A program made the position numbers and the translations under genes. 64,000 nt of DNA, from NCBI RefSeq assembly GCF_000720485.1, contig NZ_JOAX01000023.1, positions 62,001-126,000 of the forward strand, written 5' to 3'. The DNA is from Streptomyces ochraceiscleroticus (GTDB lineage: Bacteria; Actinomycetota; Actinomycetes; Streptomycetales; Streptomycetaceae). Shown here piece by piece: positions 43,286-52,300 of this stretch. Under the pieces are notes generated by a model. The model searched no databases and had not been told where the DNA came from. It was given only the letters and a program-made list of their open reading frames with translations. How positions within the stretch are numbered: position 1 is the first letter of the stretch; the number at the start of each line of letters is the position of its first letter.

Positions 43286-45214
43286 ATGCCTGTCGAGACG
43301 GTCTTCCCGCGCCTGGAAGCGCTTCTCCCGCATGTCCAGAAGCCCATCCAGTACGTCGGTGGAGAGCTCAATTCCACCGTCAAGGACTGGGACGCGTGCG
43401 ACGTGCGCTGGGCGCTCATGTACCCCGACGCCTACGAGGTCGGGCTGCCCAACCAGGGCGTCCAGATCCTGTACGAGGTCCTGAACGAGCGCGAGGGTGT
43501 GCTCGCCGAGCGCACCTACAGCGTCTGGCCCGACCTCGAAGCGCTGATGCGCGAGCACGGTGTGCCGCAGTTCACGGTCGACGCGCACCGCCCCATCGAC
43601 GCGTTCGACGTGCTCGGCGTCTCCTTCTCCACCGAGCTGGGCTACACCAACCTGCTCACCGCGCTGGACCTGGCGAACATCCCCATGTACGCCAAGGACC
43701 GCACGGAGGACCACCCGCTGATCCTCGCGGGCGGCCACGCCGCCTTCAACCCCGAGCCGATCGCGGACTTCCTGGACTGCGCGGTGGTCGGCGACGGCGA
43801 GCAGGCCGTCCTGGAGATCACCGAGATCATCCGGACGTGGAAGGCCGAGGGCCGCCCCGGCGGCCGCGACGAGCTGCTCTTCCGCCTCGCGAAGACCGGC
43901 AGCGTCTACGTCCCCAAGTTCTACGACGTGGAGTACCTCGCCGACGGCCGCATCAGCCGCGTCGTGCCGAACCGCTCCGGCGTCCCGTGGCGCGTGTCCA
44001 AGCACACCGTCATGGACCTCGACGAGTGGCCCTACCCCAAGCAGCCGCTCGTCCCCCTGGCCGAGACCGTCCACGAACGGATGTCGGTCGAGATCTTCCG
44101 TGGCTGCACCCGCGGCTGCCGTTTCTGCCAGGCCGGCATGATCACGCGTCCCGTACGGGAGCGAAGCATCACCGGCATCGGCGACATGGTGGACAAGGGC
44201 CTGAAGGCCACGGGATTCGAGGAGGTCGGCCTGCTGTCGCTGTCCTCCGCGGACCACACCGAGATCGGCGACATCGCGAAGGGCCTCGCCGACCGGTACG
44301 AAGAGGACAAGATCGGCCTCTCCCTCCCCTCCACCCGCGTCGACGCGTTCAACATCGACCTGGCCAACGAGCTGACCCGCAACGGCCGCCGCTCGGGCCT
44401 GACGTTCGCGCCCGAGGGCGGCTCGGAACGCATCCGCAAGGTCATCAACAAGATGGTCTCGGAGGAGGACCTGATCCGTACGGTCTCCACGGCCTACGGC
44501 AACGGCTGGCGGCAGGTGAAGCTGTACTTCATGTGCGGCCTGCCGACCGAGACCGACGAGGACGTGCTGCAGATCGGCGACATGGCGGTCAACGTCATCG
44601 CCGAGGGCCGCCGGGTCTCCGGCCAGAACGACATCCGCTGCACGGTCTCCATCGGCGGCTTCGTCCCCAAGCCGCACACCCCCTTCCAGTGGGCCCCGCA
44701 GCTCTCCGCCGAGGAGACCGACGCCCGCCTGGAGAAGCTCCGCGACAAGATCCGCGGCGACAAGAAGTACGGCCGCTCCATCGGCTTCCGCTACCACGAC
44801 GGCAAGCCCGGCATCGTCGAGGGCCTCCTCTCCCGCGGCGACCGCCGCATCGGCGCCGTGATCCGCGCGGTCTACGAGGACGGCGGCCGCTTCGACGGCT
44901 GGCGCGAGCACTTCTCCTACGACCGCTGGATGCAGGCCGCCGAGAAGACCCTCCCCGACTTCGGCGTCGACGTCGCCTGGTACACCACCCGCGAGCGCAC
45001 CTACGAAGAAGTCCTCCCCTGGGACCACCTGGACTCCGGCCTCGACAAGGACTGGCTCTGGGAGGACTGGCAGGACGCCCTCGACGAAACCGAGGTCGAC
45101 GACTGCCGCTGGACCCCCTGCTTCGACTGCGGGGTGTGTCCTCAGCTCGATTTGGACATCCAGATCGGCCCGACGGGGAAGAAGCTGCTTCCGCTGTCGG
45201 TCGTCAACAAGTAG
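43286..45214 (+). CDS. B12-binding-domain radical SAM protein (TIGR03960 type)
   Basis: A 642-residue YgiQ-like radical SAM protein. A cobalamin-binding-like N-terminal domain precedes the iron-sulfur motif CTRGCRFC (Cys274, Cys278, Cys281). Further marks are FAPEGGSERIRKVINKMV and a C-terminal Cys cluster CFDCGVCPQ. Its partner, the TIGR03936 protein, is normally nearby or fused and lies at 48267-49112 here, so the pair is split by three genes. The reaction is unknown; the link with RNase E and L21 suggests RNA or ribosome modification. ATG at 43286 follows AGAGAGAA. The last 22 codons lie inside a probable insertion boundary and use uncommon codons such as TTG and GAT. Confidence 0.9.
   Translation: MPVETVFPRLEALLPHVQKPIQYVGGELNSTVKDWDACDVRWALMYPDAYEVGLPNQGVQILYEVLNEREGVLAERTYSVWPDLEALMREHGVPQFTVDAHRPIDAFDVLGVSFSTELGYTNLLTALDLANIPMYAKDRTEDHPLILAGGHAAFNPEPIADFLDCAVVGDGEQAVLEITEIIRTWKAEGRPGGRDELLFRLAKTGSVYVPKFYDVEYLADGRISRVVPNRSGVPWRVSKHTVMDLDEWPYPKQPLVPLAETVHERMSVEIFRGCTRGCRFCQAGMITRPVRERSITGIGDMVDKGLKATGFEEVGLLSLSSADHTEIGDIAKGLADRYEEDKIGLSLPSTRVDAFNIDLANELTRNGRRSGLTFAPEGGSERIRKVINKMVSEEDLIRTVSTAYGNGWRQVKLYFMCGLPTETDEDVLQIGDMAVNVIAEGRRVSGQNDIRCTVSIGGFVPKPHTPFQWAPQLSAEETDARLEKLRDKIRGDKKYGRSIGFRYHDGKPGIVEGLLSRGDRRIGAVIRAVYEDGGRFDGWREHFSYDRWMQAAEKTLPDFGVDVAWYTTRERTYEEVLPWDHLDSGLDKDWLWEDWQDALDETEVDDCRWTPCFDCGVCPQLDLDIQIGPTGKKLLPLSVVNK
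45134..45144. repeat. Left 11-bp direct repeat (candidate attachment core)
   Basis: GTGTGTCCTCA, identical to 46754-46764. It lies within the codons for CGVCPQ near the 3' end of the radical SAM gene and 118 bases beyond the stop of the recombinase gene. Confidence 0.5.
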
Positions 45215-45226
45215 GCACGCGCAGCA

Positions 45227-45256
45227 CACCGGCCCTGTCCGATGACAGGGCCGGTG
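45227..45256. terminator. Bidirectional terminator between radical SAM and recombinase genes
   Basis: Perfect 13-base-pair stem, arms 45227-45239 and 45244-45256, loop CGAT. The radical SAM stop is 13 bases to the left and the convergent recombinase stop is seven bases to the right. Confidence 0.85.
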
Positions 45257-45262
45257 GCGTCA

Positions 45263-46714
45263 TCAGGGCCGGGCCCCGAAAGCGTCCTTTTTGATGACCA
45301 GGCGGTCCTTCGCATCCCTCGGGACGGTCAGTTCCAAGTGGATCTCGGGTGCTCTGGTCCTGGGGATTTTCTGTCTGCGCACCAGGCAGGTGATGCCTGC
45401 TCGCCGCAGGTCGTCGGCCATCGTCTCGCGGCCGTCCCGTCCCCAGCGGTCGCGAAAGGTCTCACCGTTGTGGACCTGTACCCAACGGCCCTGCGCGACC
45501 TTCGAGCCCGCTGCACCGGGCAGGTACTCCCGCACCCGGACCGGCTCCCCGCCCAGCGCGACCGTGACGTCGTCGATCAGCCGGACATAGACGCTTTCCG
45601 GATCCGGGGCACCGAGACCGCCGCTCGGACAGCTCCGGCAGCGCAGATAAGCGTAGGCGCGCCGCTTCACTTCGGTTCTGTGCACGGTCATGTTCGTGCC
45701 GCAGTCCGCGCACACCAGAACGCCCAGGAACGCGGTCGCGCCGCCCCTCCGCCTGATCGGCTGCGATTTCGCCCGCCGGTCCAGAGCTGCCTGGAGAGAC
45801 CGCCATTCCGTTTCGGTGAAGATGTGGTCGGCCACTTTCACCGGATTGCCGTCCCGGCCGAGCACGATCTTCGACCGGCGTGTGCCGCAGTCCTTGTCCT
45901 GCTCGACCCGCAGCCCCATGAGCGCCGGATTTCTCAGCCTCCGCAGCAGCGTGCTGGTGGTCCATCCCCCGCCACCCCCTGTGGGGACCCGGGCCCGTAC
46001 GAGTACGGCTGCCATCCGGCGCGCTGGTATGCCGCGCGCAGCGGCGCCCAGGCACCAGTGCAGGACCCGGCAGGCGTGCGGATCGACGACCAGCCTGCCG
46101 CGGTCGTCGGTGGTGTAGCCGTAGGGCGGCTTCCCGACCAGCCAGTCCGACTGGGTCCTGGCGTAGTTCCACAGGCTCGTCACGCGGGTACTGGTGCCGG
46201 CTGCCTCGATTTCGGCGACGCCGGCGATGACCTCGGTCATCGCCTTCCCGGCTGGGGTGGAGAGATCGATGGTGTCGTGCCGGGAGACGAGGTTCTTCCC
46301 GTGCCGGAGGCACCACTCGATCATGGTGGTCAGGTCGGTGAGACGGCGGACCAGGCGATCCAGCTTCCAGAAGAGAAGGACGTCGAACTCCGGCACTCTG
46401 TCGTTCAGCCAGTGCCCCAGTTCCCTGCGCTTCCACGGCGGGACCCTGGTCGCGGAGACGTTCAGATCGCCGGCGACCCCGACGACTCGGTAGCCCCGCT
46501 CACGCGCGAGGAGGCGGAGGTCGAGTTCCTGTCGGACGGGCGAGGTGGTCTCAGCCGTGAGCGTGGAGAGCCGTACGGACAGGAGGGCGCGCGGTGCGTC
46601 CGTCGGCAGCGCACTCTCCTCCTGCCTCAGCTCCGCCAGAAGAGCCAGGTCGGTGTCGCTCCAGGACGAGCCCGCTATGAGGCTCCGCCGCCCGCCTTCC
46701 GCGTGTTCTCTCAT
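45263..46714 (-). CDS. Serine recombinase (large-serine-recombinase type)
   Basis: A 483-residue site-specific recombinase. The resolvase domain starts about residue 43 with LLSVRLS, where Ser50 is the probable nucleophile, followed by RQELDLRLLARERGY and FDVLLFWKLDRLVR, the last with the conserved Asp and Arg. A recombinase domain follows (PPYGYTTDDRGRLVVDP, about 197-213) and then a zinc ribbon (CADCGTNM and CRSC, about 350-380). Both catalytic and zinc motifs look intact. The first 40 residues are extra. Such enzymes integrate phages and integrative elements. No excisionase, relaxase or phage gene is present. The start ATG at 46714 sits in the loop of an inverted repeat. Confidence 0.9.
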   Translation of the reverse strand: MREHAEGGRRSLIAGSSWSDTDLALLAELRQEESALPTDAPRALLSVRLSTLTAETTSPVRQELDLRLLARERGYRVVGVAGDLNVSATRVPPWKRRELGHWLNDRVPEFDVLLFWKLDRLVRRLTDLTTMIEWCLRHGKNLVSRHDTIDLSTPAGKAMTEVIAGVAEIEAAGTSTRVTSLWNYARTQSDWLVGKPPYGYTTDDRGRLVVDPHACRVLHWCLGAAARGIPARRMAAVLVRARVPTGGGGGWTTSTLLRRLRNPALMGLRVEQDKDCGTRRSKIVLGRDGNPVKVADHIFTETEWRSLQAALDRRAKSQPIRRRGGATAFLGVLVCADCGTNMTVHRTEVKRRAYAYLRCRSCPSGGLGAPDPESVYVRLIDDVTVALGGEPVRVREYLPGAAGSKVAQGRWVQVHNGETFRDRWGRDGRETMADDLRRAGITCLVRRQKIPRTRAPEIHLELTVPRDAKDRLVIKKDAFGARP

Positions 46715-46738
46715 GTCTTCTCAACGACGAGAACACGC
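46701..46738. promoter_or_regulatory. Inverted repeat over the recombinase start
   Basis: GCGTGTTCTC at 46701-46710 and GAGAACACGC at 46729-46738 form a perfect 10-base dyad with an 18-base AT-rich centre that includes the recombinase start codon. It may be an operator, a hairpin that limits translation, or part of the recombinase's own attachment site, since the right 11-bp repeat begins 16 bases away. Confidence 0.5.
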
Positions 46739-46753
46739 ACTCGGATGTGGGGC

Positions 46754-46764
46754 GTGTGTCCTCA
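46754..46764. repeat. Right 11-bp direct repeat (candidate attachment core)
   Basis: GTGTGTCCTCA, identical to 45134-45144, 40 bases upstream of the recombinase start. Both copies are preceded by GGGG (here GGGGC), so the similarity extends slightly. Confidence 0.5.
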
Positions 46765-46855
46765 CCGTCGTGAAGCGGCCGCAGGGCTCCGGCAGTTCGG
46801 CCCGGTCGCCGCAAAGTGGTGGTCGGGCCGAGGTGCAGCCCCGCAGACTGTTGCG

Positions 46856-47419
46856 ATGCCACAGCTGATCGCACCCACGCTGCGCGTCCAGGCGTCGTTT
46901 CTGGAGGCGATGAAGGAGCTCCGGGCCGAGGGCCGGGGGGAGGCCGGGGACGACTCGGCCGTCGGGCGGGAGATCCGCGAGTTCGCCGCGGAGTGGGACG
47001 ACCCGGTCGTCTTCTCCCGGTACACCGACTGGCTGCGCTCGATGACCCGCGAAGAGGTCGTGCGGCCGCTGGGCTACGTGCCGTGCACCAACCTCTGGTA
47101 CGTCGACGGCGACACCTACCTCGGCCGCCTCGGCCTGCGCCACGAGCTGAACGACTTCCTGCTGGAGCTCGGCGGCCACATCGGCTACGACGTGCGGCCC
47201 ACCGCCCGCCGCCGCGGGCACGCCACCGCGATGCTGCGCGCGGCCCTGCCGCTGGCCCACGCGCTCGGCATCAGGTCCGCGCTGGTCACGTGTGACACCA
47301 CCAACACCGCGTCACGTAGGGTCATCGAGACCTGTGGCGGGATCTTTGAGGACGAGCGCGGCGGAAAGCTGCGCTACTGGGTGCCGACGCGGGCGGAGCA
47401 CGTGAGCGACAGGCCATAA
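46856..47419 (+). CDS. GNAT-family N-acetyltransferase
   Basis: A 187-residue acetyltransferase. The acetyl-CoA site is in IGYDVRPTARRRGHATAML (about 110-128), where RRRGHAT matches the RxxGxG/A loop, and LVTCDTTNTASRRVIE (about 143-158) is typical of the C-terminal half. It resembles the acetyltransferases that are predicted to act on small amines or ribosomal proteins. ATG at 46856 follows CAGACT by six bases, so the message may be leaderless. Its stop is 32 bases before the YRWI repeat protein gene. Substrate unknown. Confidence 0.88.
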   Translation: MPQLIAPTLRVQASFLEAMKELRAEGRGEAGDDSAVGREIREFAAEWDDPVVFSRYTDWLRSMTREEVVRPLGYVPCTNLWYVDGDTYLGRLGLRHELNDFLLELGGHIGYDVRPTARRRGHATAMLRAALPLAHALGIRSALVTCDTTNTASRRVIETCGGIFEDERGGKLRYWVPTRAEHVSDRP

Positions 47420-47451
47420 GCAGGACATGGCGGTACCGGGGGAAGCAGGGC

Positions 47452-48180
47452 ATGGCGTACGACGGCATTCACAAGGCACGGGACACGCGGGAGCGGGAGC
47501 CGGGCGGTGGATGCTGCCTCGCGCAGATCATCAAGATCCCCGTGTTGCTCGTCGTGGTCCCGCTGCGGCTGCTCTGGGACGCGCTGTGCTGGATCGGGCG
47601 GCATGTGCTGGCGCCGGTCGGGCGCTGGGTGTACCGGTGGATCCTCGCCCCGATCGGGCGGGCGATCGCCTGGCTGGTCCAGTACCTGATCGTGGTGCCG
47701 CTGGTCTTCCTGATCCGGTATCTGATCGTGGTGCCGGCGGTCTGGATCTACCGCTGGATTTTCACGCCGGTCGGGCGGGCGCTGGCCTGGCTGGCGTACT
47801 ACCTGCTGGTGGTGCCCGTCCGGTGGTGCTATCGGTGGATCCTCACGCCCATCGGTCACGCGCTCGCCTGGCTGGGTCACTACCTGATCGTGGTGCCGGC
47901 CGTGGCGGTGTGGGAGTTCGTGCTGTGGCCCGTCCTGCGGGCGGTCGGCGCGGCCGTCGTGTGGGCCTGGCGGGTCGCCGGGTACGTTTCCCGGGCGGTC
48001 GGCCGGGGCATCGCCGCCCTGTGGCGGTGGCTGGTCGTCGCGCCGCTGCGCTGGGTGTACCGGTGGATCCTCACCCCGGTGGGGCACGCGATCCGGGCGG
48101 TCCTCTGGCCGCCGGTGCGGGCCGCGCTGTCCGCCGCGCGCACCGCCGCCCGGGAGGTGCGGCTCGCGCTCTTCGGGTGA
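47452..48180 (+). CDS. YRWI-repeat membrane protein of unknown function
   Basis: A 242-residue protein built of imperfect repeats. The unit YRWI(L/F)(T/A)P(I/V)G(R/H)A occurs at residues 61-71, 100-110, 127-137 and 203-213, and Y-L-(I/L)-V-V-P follows or precedes it at about 78, 90, 118 and 144. Each unit is rich in Trp, Tyr, Val, Ile and Pro with regularly placed Arg, giving short hydrophobic helices interrupted by Pro, consistent with membrane-embedded or interfacial helices. A Cys-Cys pair lies at 21-22. I do not recognise the family. It follows the acetyltransferase gene closely and precedes the TIGR03936 gene. Confidence 0.8.
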   Translation: MAYDGIHKARDTREREPGGGCCLAQIIKIPVLLVVVPLRLLWDALCWIGRHVLAPVGRWVYRWILAPIGRAIAWLVQYLIVVPLVFLIRYLIVVPAVWIYRWIFTPVGRALAWLAYYLLVVPVRWCYRWILTPIGHALAWLGHYLIVVPAVAVWEFVLWPVLRAVGAAVVWAWRVAGYVSRAVGRGIAALWRWLVVAPLRWVYRWILTPVGHAIRAVLWPPVRAALSAARTAAREVRLALFG

Positions 48181-48266
48181 CGGCGCACACCCCGGCGGGA
48201 ACCGGCGGCCTCGCAGGCACGTACTCTAGGTAGCAGTACGACCGCACTCACGAAGGACTGACGACA

Positions 48267-49112
48267 CTGGGCAAGCGACAGCCCGAAGGCCCGCCGCCCG
48301 CACCGGCGGTGCAGCGCATCCGACTGCGCTACACCAAGCGCGGCCGCCTCCGGTTCACCAGCCACCGTGACTTCCAGCGCGCTTTCGAGCGGGCGCTGCG
48401 CCGTGCCGAGGTGCCCATGGCGTACTCCGCGGGATTCACCCCGCACCCCAAGGTGTCGTACGCCAATGCCGCGCCCACGGGCACCGGCAGCGAGGCCGAG
48501 TACCTGGAGATCGCCCTCACCGAGCGACGGGACCCGGCGGTGCTGCGCGCGCTGCTGGACGAGTCGCTGCCGGACGGTCTCGATGTGACCGACGCCGTGG
48601 AGGCGCACACCTCCGGGCTCGCCGACCGGCTGCAGGCGTCCGTGTGGGAGCTGCGGCTGGACGGCGTGGCCGTCGCGGACGCGGAGCGGGCCGTCGCGGC
48701 GTTCCTCGCGGCGGAAGAAGTGCCGGTCGAGCGGGCGACCAAGAAGGGCATCCGTACCTTCGACGCGCGTGCGGCGGTCGCGGATCTGCAGGCGGGTGCG
48801 TGCGAGGCCGATAGGCCCGGCGCTGGTGCCTGTGCGATACTGCGGCTGGTTGTTCGGCATCTGACACCTGCCGTACGACCCGACGACGTCCTGTCCGGCC
48901 TCCGAGCTACGGCCGACCTGGCGCCGCCGGTCCCCGCAGCGGTGACCAGGCTGGCGCAGGGGCTGCTCGATGAGGAGACCGGCGCGGTGACCGACCCGCT
49001 CGCGCCCGACCGCGACGCAGCAGCCACGGCCGCCCCACCCACGGCCGCCGGGCTGACCGCCGCGACGCAGGCACCGCCCGCAGGCGGTGGAGCGGCGGAC
49101 GGCGCAGCGTAG
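48267..49112 (+). CDS. TIGR03936-type radical-SAM-associated protein (DUF2344)
   Basis: A 281-residue partner of the TIGR03960 radical SAM protein; in other bacteria the two are fused or adjacent. The conserved N-terminal part reads IRLRYTKRGRLRFTSHRDFQ and continues FSAGF-like (YSAGFTPHPKVSYANAAP). The C-terminal 70 residues are Ala/Pro-rich. The start appears to be CTG at 48267: AAGGA lies nine bases before it and the next 14 codons (GKRQPEGPPPAPAV) look like the conserved N-terminus I recall. The first standard start is GTG at 48309, which has no ribosome binding site. Confidence 0.82.
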   Translation: MGKRQPEGPPPAPAVQRIRLRYTKRGRLRFTSHRDFQRAFERALRRAEVPMAYSAGFTPHPKVSYANAAPTGTGSEAEYLEIALTERRDPAVLRALLDESLPDGLDVTDAVEAHTSGLADRLQASVWELRLDGVAVADAERAVAAFLAAEEVPVERATKKGIRTFDARAAVADLQAGACEADRPGAGACAILRLVVRHLTPAVRPDDVLSGLRATADLAPPVPAAVTRLAQGLLDEETGAVTDPLAPDRDAAATAAPPTAAGLTAATQAPPAGGGAADGAA

Positions 49113-49327
49113 GAGCCGTCGTCGCGTCGCCGATCAGCCAGGGAGCCACCCCGGTCCGGCGAACGAACTGACCAGGAGACTTTCGCCGGTCCCGGACACA
49201 AGGGCCCGGCGAGCGAGACTAAAGCTCCCGTGTGGCGCCCGCGCCCCGGACCGCGGCACCGCTCTAGACGCGGGCCGCGGCCGGAACCGGACGCGGCGCC
49301 CGGGAGCGTGACGGGAGAACCGCCCGC

Positions 49328-52300
49328 ATGCTCGAACCCATTGAGCCCACGGAATCCGCGGAGCCGGCGAACAGCCGCTCCGAGAACAGCACACCGAGTG
49401 ACACCCTGCCGCCGCGCCGCAGGCGCCGTGCGGCGTCCCGGCCCGCGGGGCCGCCGGTGGGAGGCGCAGCCCCCGAGGTGACGGCCGTACAGCCGGCCGA
49501 CGCGCCCGGCGACGCCGCTCCCCAGGAGCCCGCCGCCGGCACCGTCGTGACCGGTGACGAGGCCGCCCCGGCGCGCCCGCGCCGCCGCGCCACCCGCCGT
49601 ACGTCGGCCCCGACCGGGTCACCGCGCACCACCGCCGCCGAGGCCGCCGAGGCCCCGGCCGCCGAGGACGCCGCCGCGCTCGCCGCGCCGGCCGAGAGCG
49701 CCCCGCAGGCCGCCGCTGCCGAGCAGCCGGCCGTCGTGTCCGGTGACGAGGCCGCGCCCGCGCGCCCCCGCCGCCGTGCCACCCGCCGCGTCTCGGCCCC
49801 GGCCGGCACGCCGCAGGCCGACGAGACCGCCGCGCCGGTGGCCGAGCGAGCCGTCGTCGCGGAGCCGGTCGCCGTGGCCGCCGACGACGAGGCGCAGGCC
49901 GAGTCCGCCGCCGCTGCCGAGACGGCCGCCGCCGAGGCCGCTGCCGCCGAGGCCCCCGCGCGGGCCGCCACCGCCGCCGCCGAGTCCCGCCCGGCCCGTT
50001 CGCGCCGCCGCGTGACCCGCAAGGTCACCGCTCCGGCCGGTACGCCGGCCCCGGCGGAGGAGCAGACCGCCGAAGAGCCGCAGGCCGCCGCTGAGCAGCC
50101 GCAGGCCGCGCAGCCCGTGCAGGAGGCCGCCGAGGAGCAGGCCCCCGCCGAAGAGGCCAGGCCCGCCCGTACGCGTCGCCGGGCCACCCGCCGGGCGTCC
50201 GCGCCCGCCGGCTCGCCGCAGCCCGCCGAGGCCCCCGAGCCGGTCACCCCGGAGCCGGCCCTCGCCGTCGCGGCGGTCGCCGCCGAGGACGAGGAGCAGC
50301 TCGAGGCCGCCGCCGAGGCAGCGGCGGAGGAGGCGCGCACCGAAGAGGCCGCCGCGGTGTCCGCCGAGGCCGAGCCGCAGCCCGCCAGGCCCGCCCGTAC
50401 CCGCCGCCGTGCCACCCGTAAGGCAACGGCTCCGGAGGGCACGCCCGCCGGGACGACCGCCGCCACCCAGGCCCCGGTCGCCGCGGACGAGGACGAGCAG
50501 CCGGTCGCCGCCGCCGCGCAGGCGGTCGCCGCCGAGCAGGCCCCGCCGGCCCCGGTCGCCGAGCAGGCCCCGCGCCGCCGCACCCGCCGCCGTGCGGAGC
50601 GCCCGGCCGAGAGCCCGCAGGGCGAGGCGGCGGAGGCCGCCGAGCAGCCCGTACAGGAAGCACCCGCCGCAGCCGCTGAGCAGGCCGAGGAGTCCGAGGG
50701 CCCGCGCCGCCGCGGCCGCCGCCGCGCCGAGCGCCCCGCCGCGCCCGCCTTCGCCCAGCCCGCACAGGGCCGGGCCGCGCAGGAGCAGGCCGCCGAGGAG
50801 CCCGCCGCCGAGGAGGCCCCGGCGCGTGGCCGCCGCCGCTCCGCCCAGCCGCCGAGCGCCGTCTTCCAGGCCCCGGTCTTCACCGAGCCGATGTTCCAGA
50901 CCCCGGAGACCGCTGCCGCCGCCGCTGCGGCCGCCCCCGCCGAGGAGGAGCCCGCGGAGGCCGAGGAGCGCCCGGCGCGCCGCCGCCGTCGCCGCGGTGG
51001 AGCCGCCGAGGCCGAGCCGCAGCAGGCCGCCCCCGCCGAGGAGGAGACCGCCGAGGCCGAGGAAGAGCCCGAGGCCGAGGCCGCGCAGGGCGACGAGGAG
51101 CAGGGCGACCGCCCCTCGCGCCGCCGCCGTCGCGGTGGCCGCCGCCGTCGCCGTGGCGACGCCGCGGAGGCCGACGGCACGGACGAGGCCGGCGAGTCCG
51201 CCGACGGCTCCGAGAGCGCCGAGGAGCAGCCCGCCGAGGAGCCCGCCGAGGCGGAGGAGCAGGAGGCCGGGGACGCCGACGAGCAGCCGTCCGGCGGCTC
51301 CAGCAGCAGCCGTCGCCGCCGCCGCCGTCGCCGTCGCAGCGGTGACGGTGCCGAGCCCGGCACCAATGGCGACGACCCGGAGCGTACGGTCGTCAAGGTC
51401 CGCGAGCCGCGCAAGAAGGAAGAGCGCGAGCCCGGTACCGGGTTCGACGAGGTCCAGTCCATCAAGGGCTCGACCCGTATGGAGGCCAAGAAGCAGCGCC
51501 GCCGCGAGGGCCGCGAGCAGGGCCGCCGCCGCGTGCCGATCATCACCGAGGCGGAGTTCCTGGCGCGCCGCGAGGCCGTCGAGCGCGTGATGGTCGTCCG
51601 CCAGAGCGGCGAGCGCACCCAGATCGGCGTCCTCGAGGACGACGTGCTCGTCGAGCACTACGTCAACAAGGAGCAGTCGACCTCGTACGTCGGCAACGTC
51701 TACCTGGGCAAGGTCCAGAACGTCCTGCCGTCGATGGAGGCCGCCTTCGTCGACATCGGCAAGGGCCGCAACGCCGTCCTGTACGCCGGTGAGGTCAACT
51801 TCGAGGCGCTCGGCATGGGCCACGGCCCGCGCCGCATCGAGACCGCCCTGAAGTCCGGCCAGTCGGTCCTGGTCCAGGTGACCAAGGACCCGATCGGCCA
51901 CAAGGGCGCCCGCCTCACCAGCCAGGTCTCCCTCCCCGGCCGGTACCTGGTCTACGTGCCCGAGGGCTCGATGACCGGCATCAGCCGCAAGCTCCCCGAC
52001 ACCGAGCGGGCGCGCCTGAAGCAGATCCTCAAGAAGATCGTCCCCGAGGACGCGGGCGTCATCGTGCGCACCGCCGCCGAGGGCGCGAGCGAGGACGAGC
52101 TGCGCCGCGACGTGGAGCGCCTGCAGGCGCAGTGGGAGGAGATCCAGCAGAAGGCGAAGAGCGGCAACGCTCCGACCCTGCTGTACGGCGAGCCGGACAT
52201 GACCGTCCGCGTCGTGCGCGACATCTTCAACGAGGACTTCTCCAAGGTCATCGTCAGCGGCGAGGACGCCTGGCAGACCATCTCCGGTTACGTCTCGCAC

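Larger units (their letters stand above)
45134..46764. mobile_element. Candidate integrase-only insertion in the radical SAM gene 3' end
   Basis: A 1.6-kb segment bounded by the 11-base direct repeat GTGTGTCCTCA and holding just one gene, a serine recombinase read against its neighbours. It separates the radical SAM gene from genes that normally follow it. If the left repeat is the crossover, the element supplies a replacement 3' end that keeps the radical SAM frame open for 22 more codons, as integrative elements often do. Direct proof would need an empty site in a relative. It may be the remains of a larger integrated element. Confidence 0.5.

Noticed and set aside
45263..47419. Acetyltransferase as cargo of the recombinase element
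   Set aside because: The right 11-bp repeat lies before the acetyltransferase gene, and its codon use is ordinary for the genome, so I leave it outside the element.
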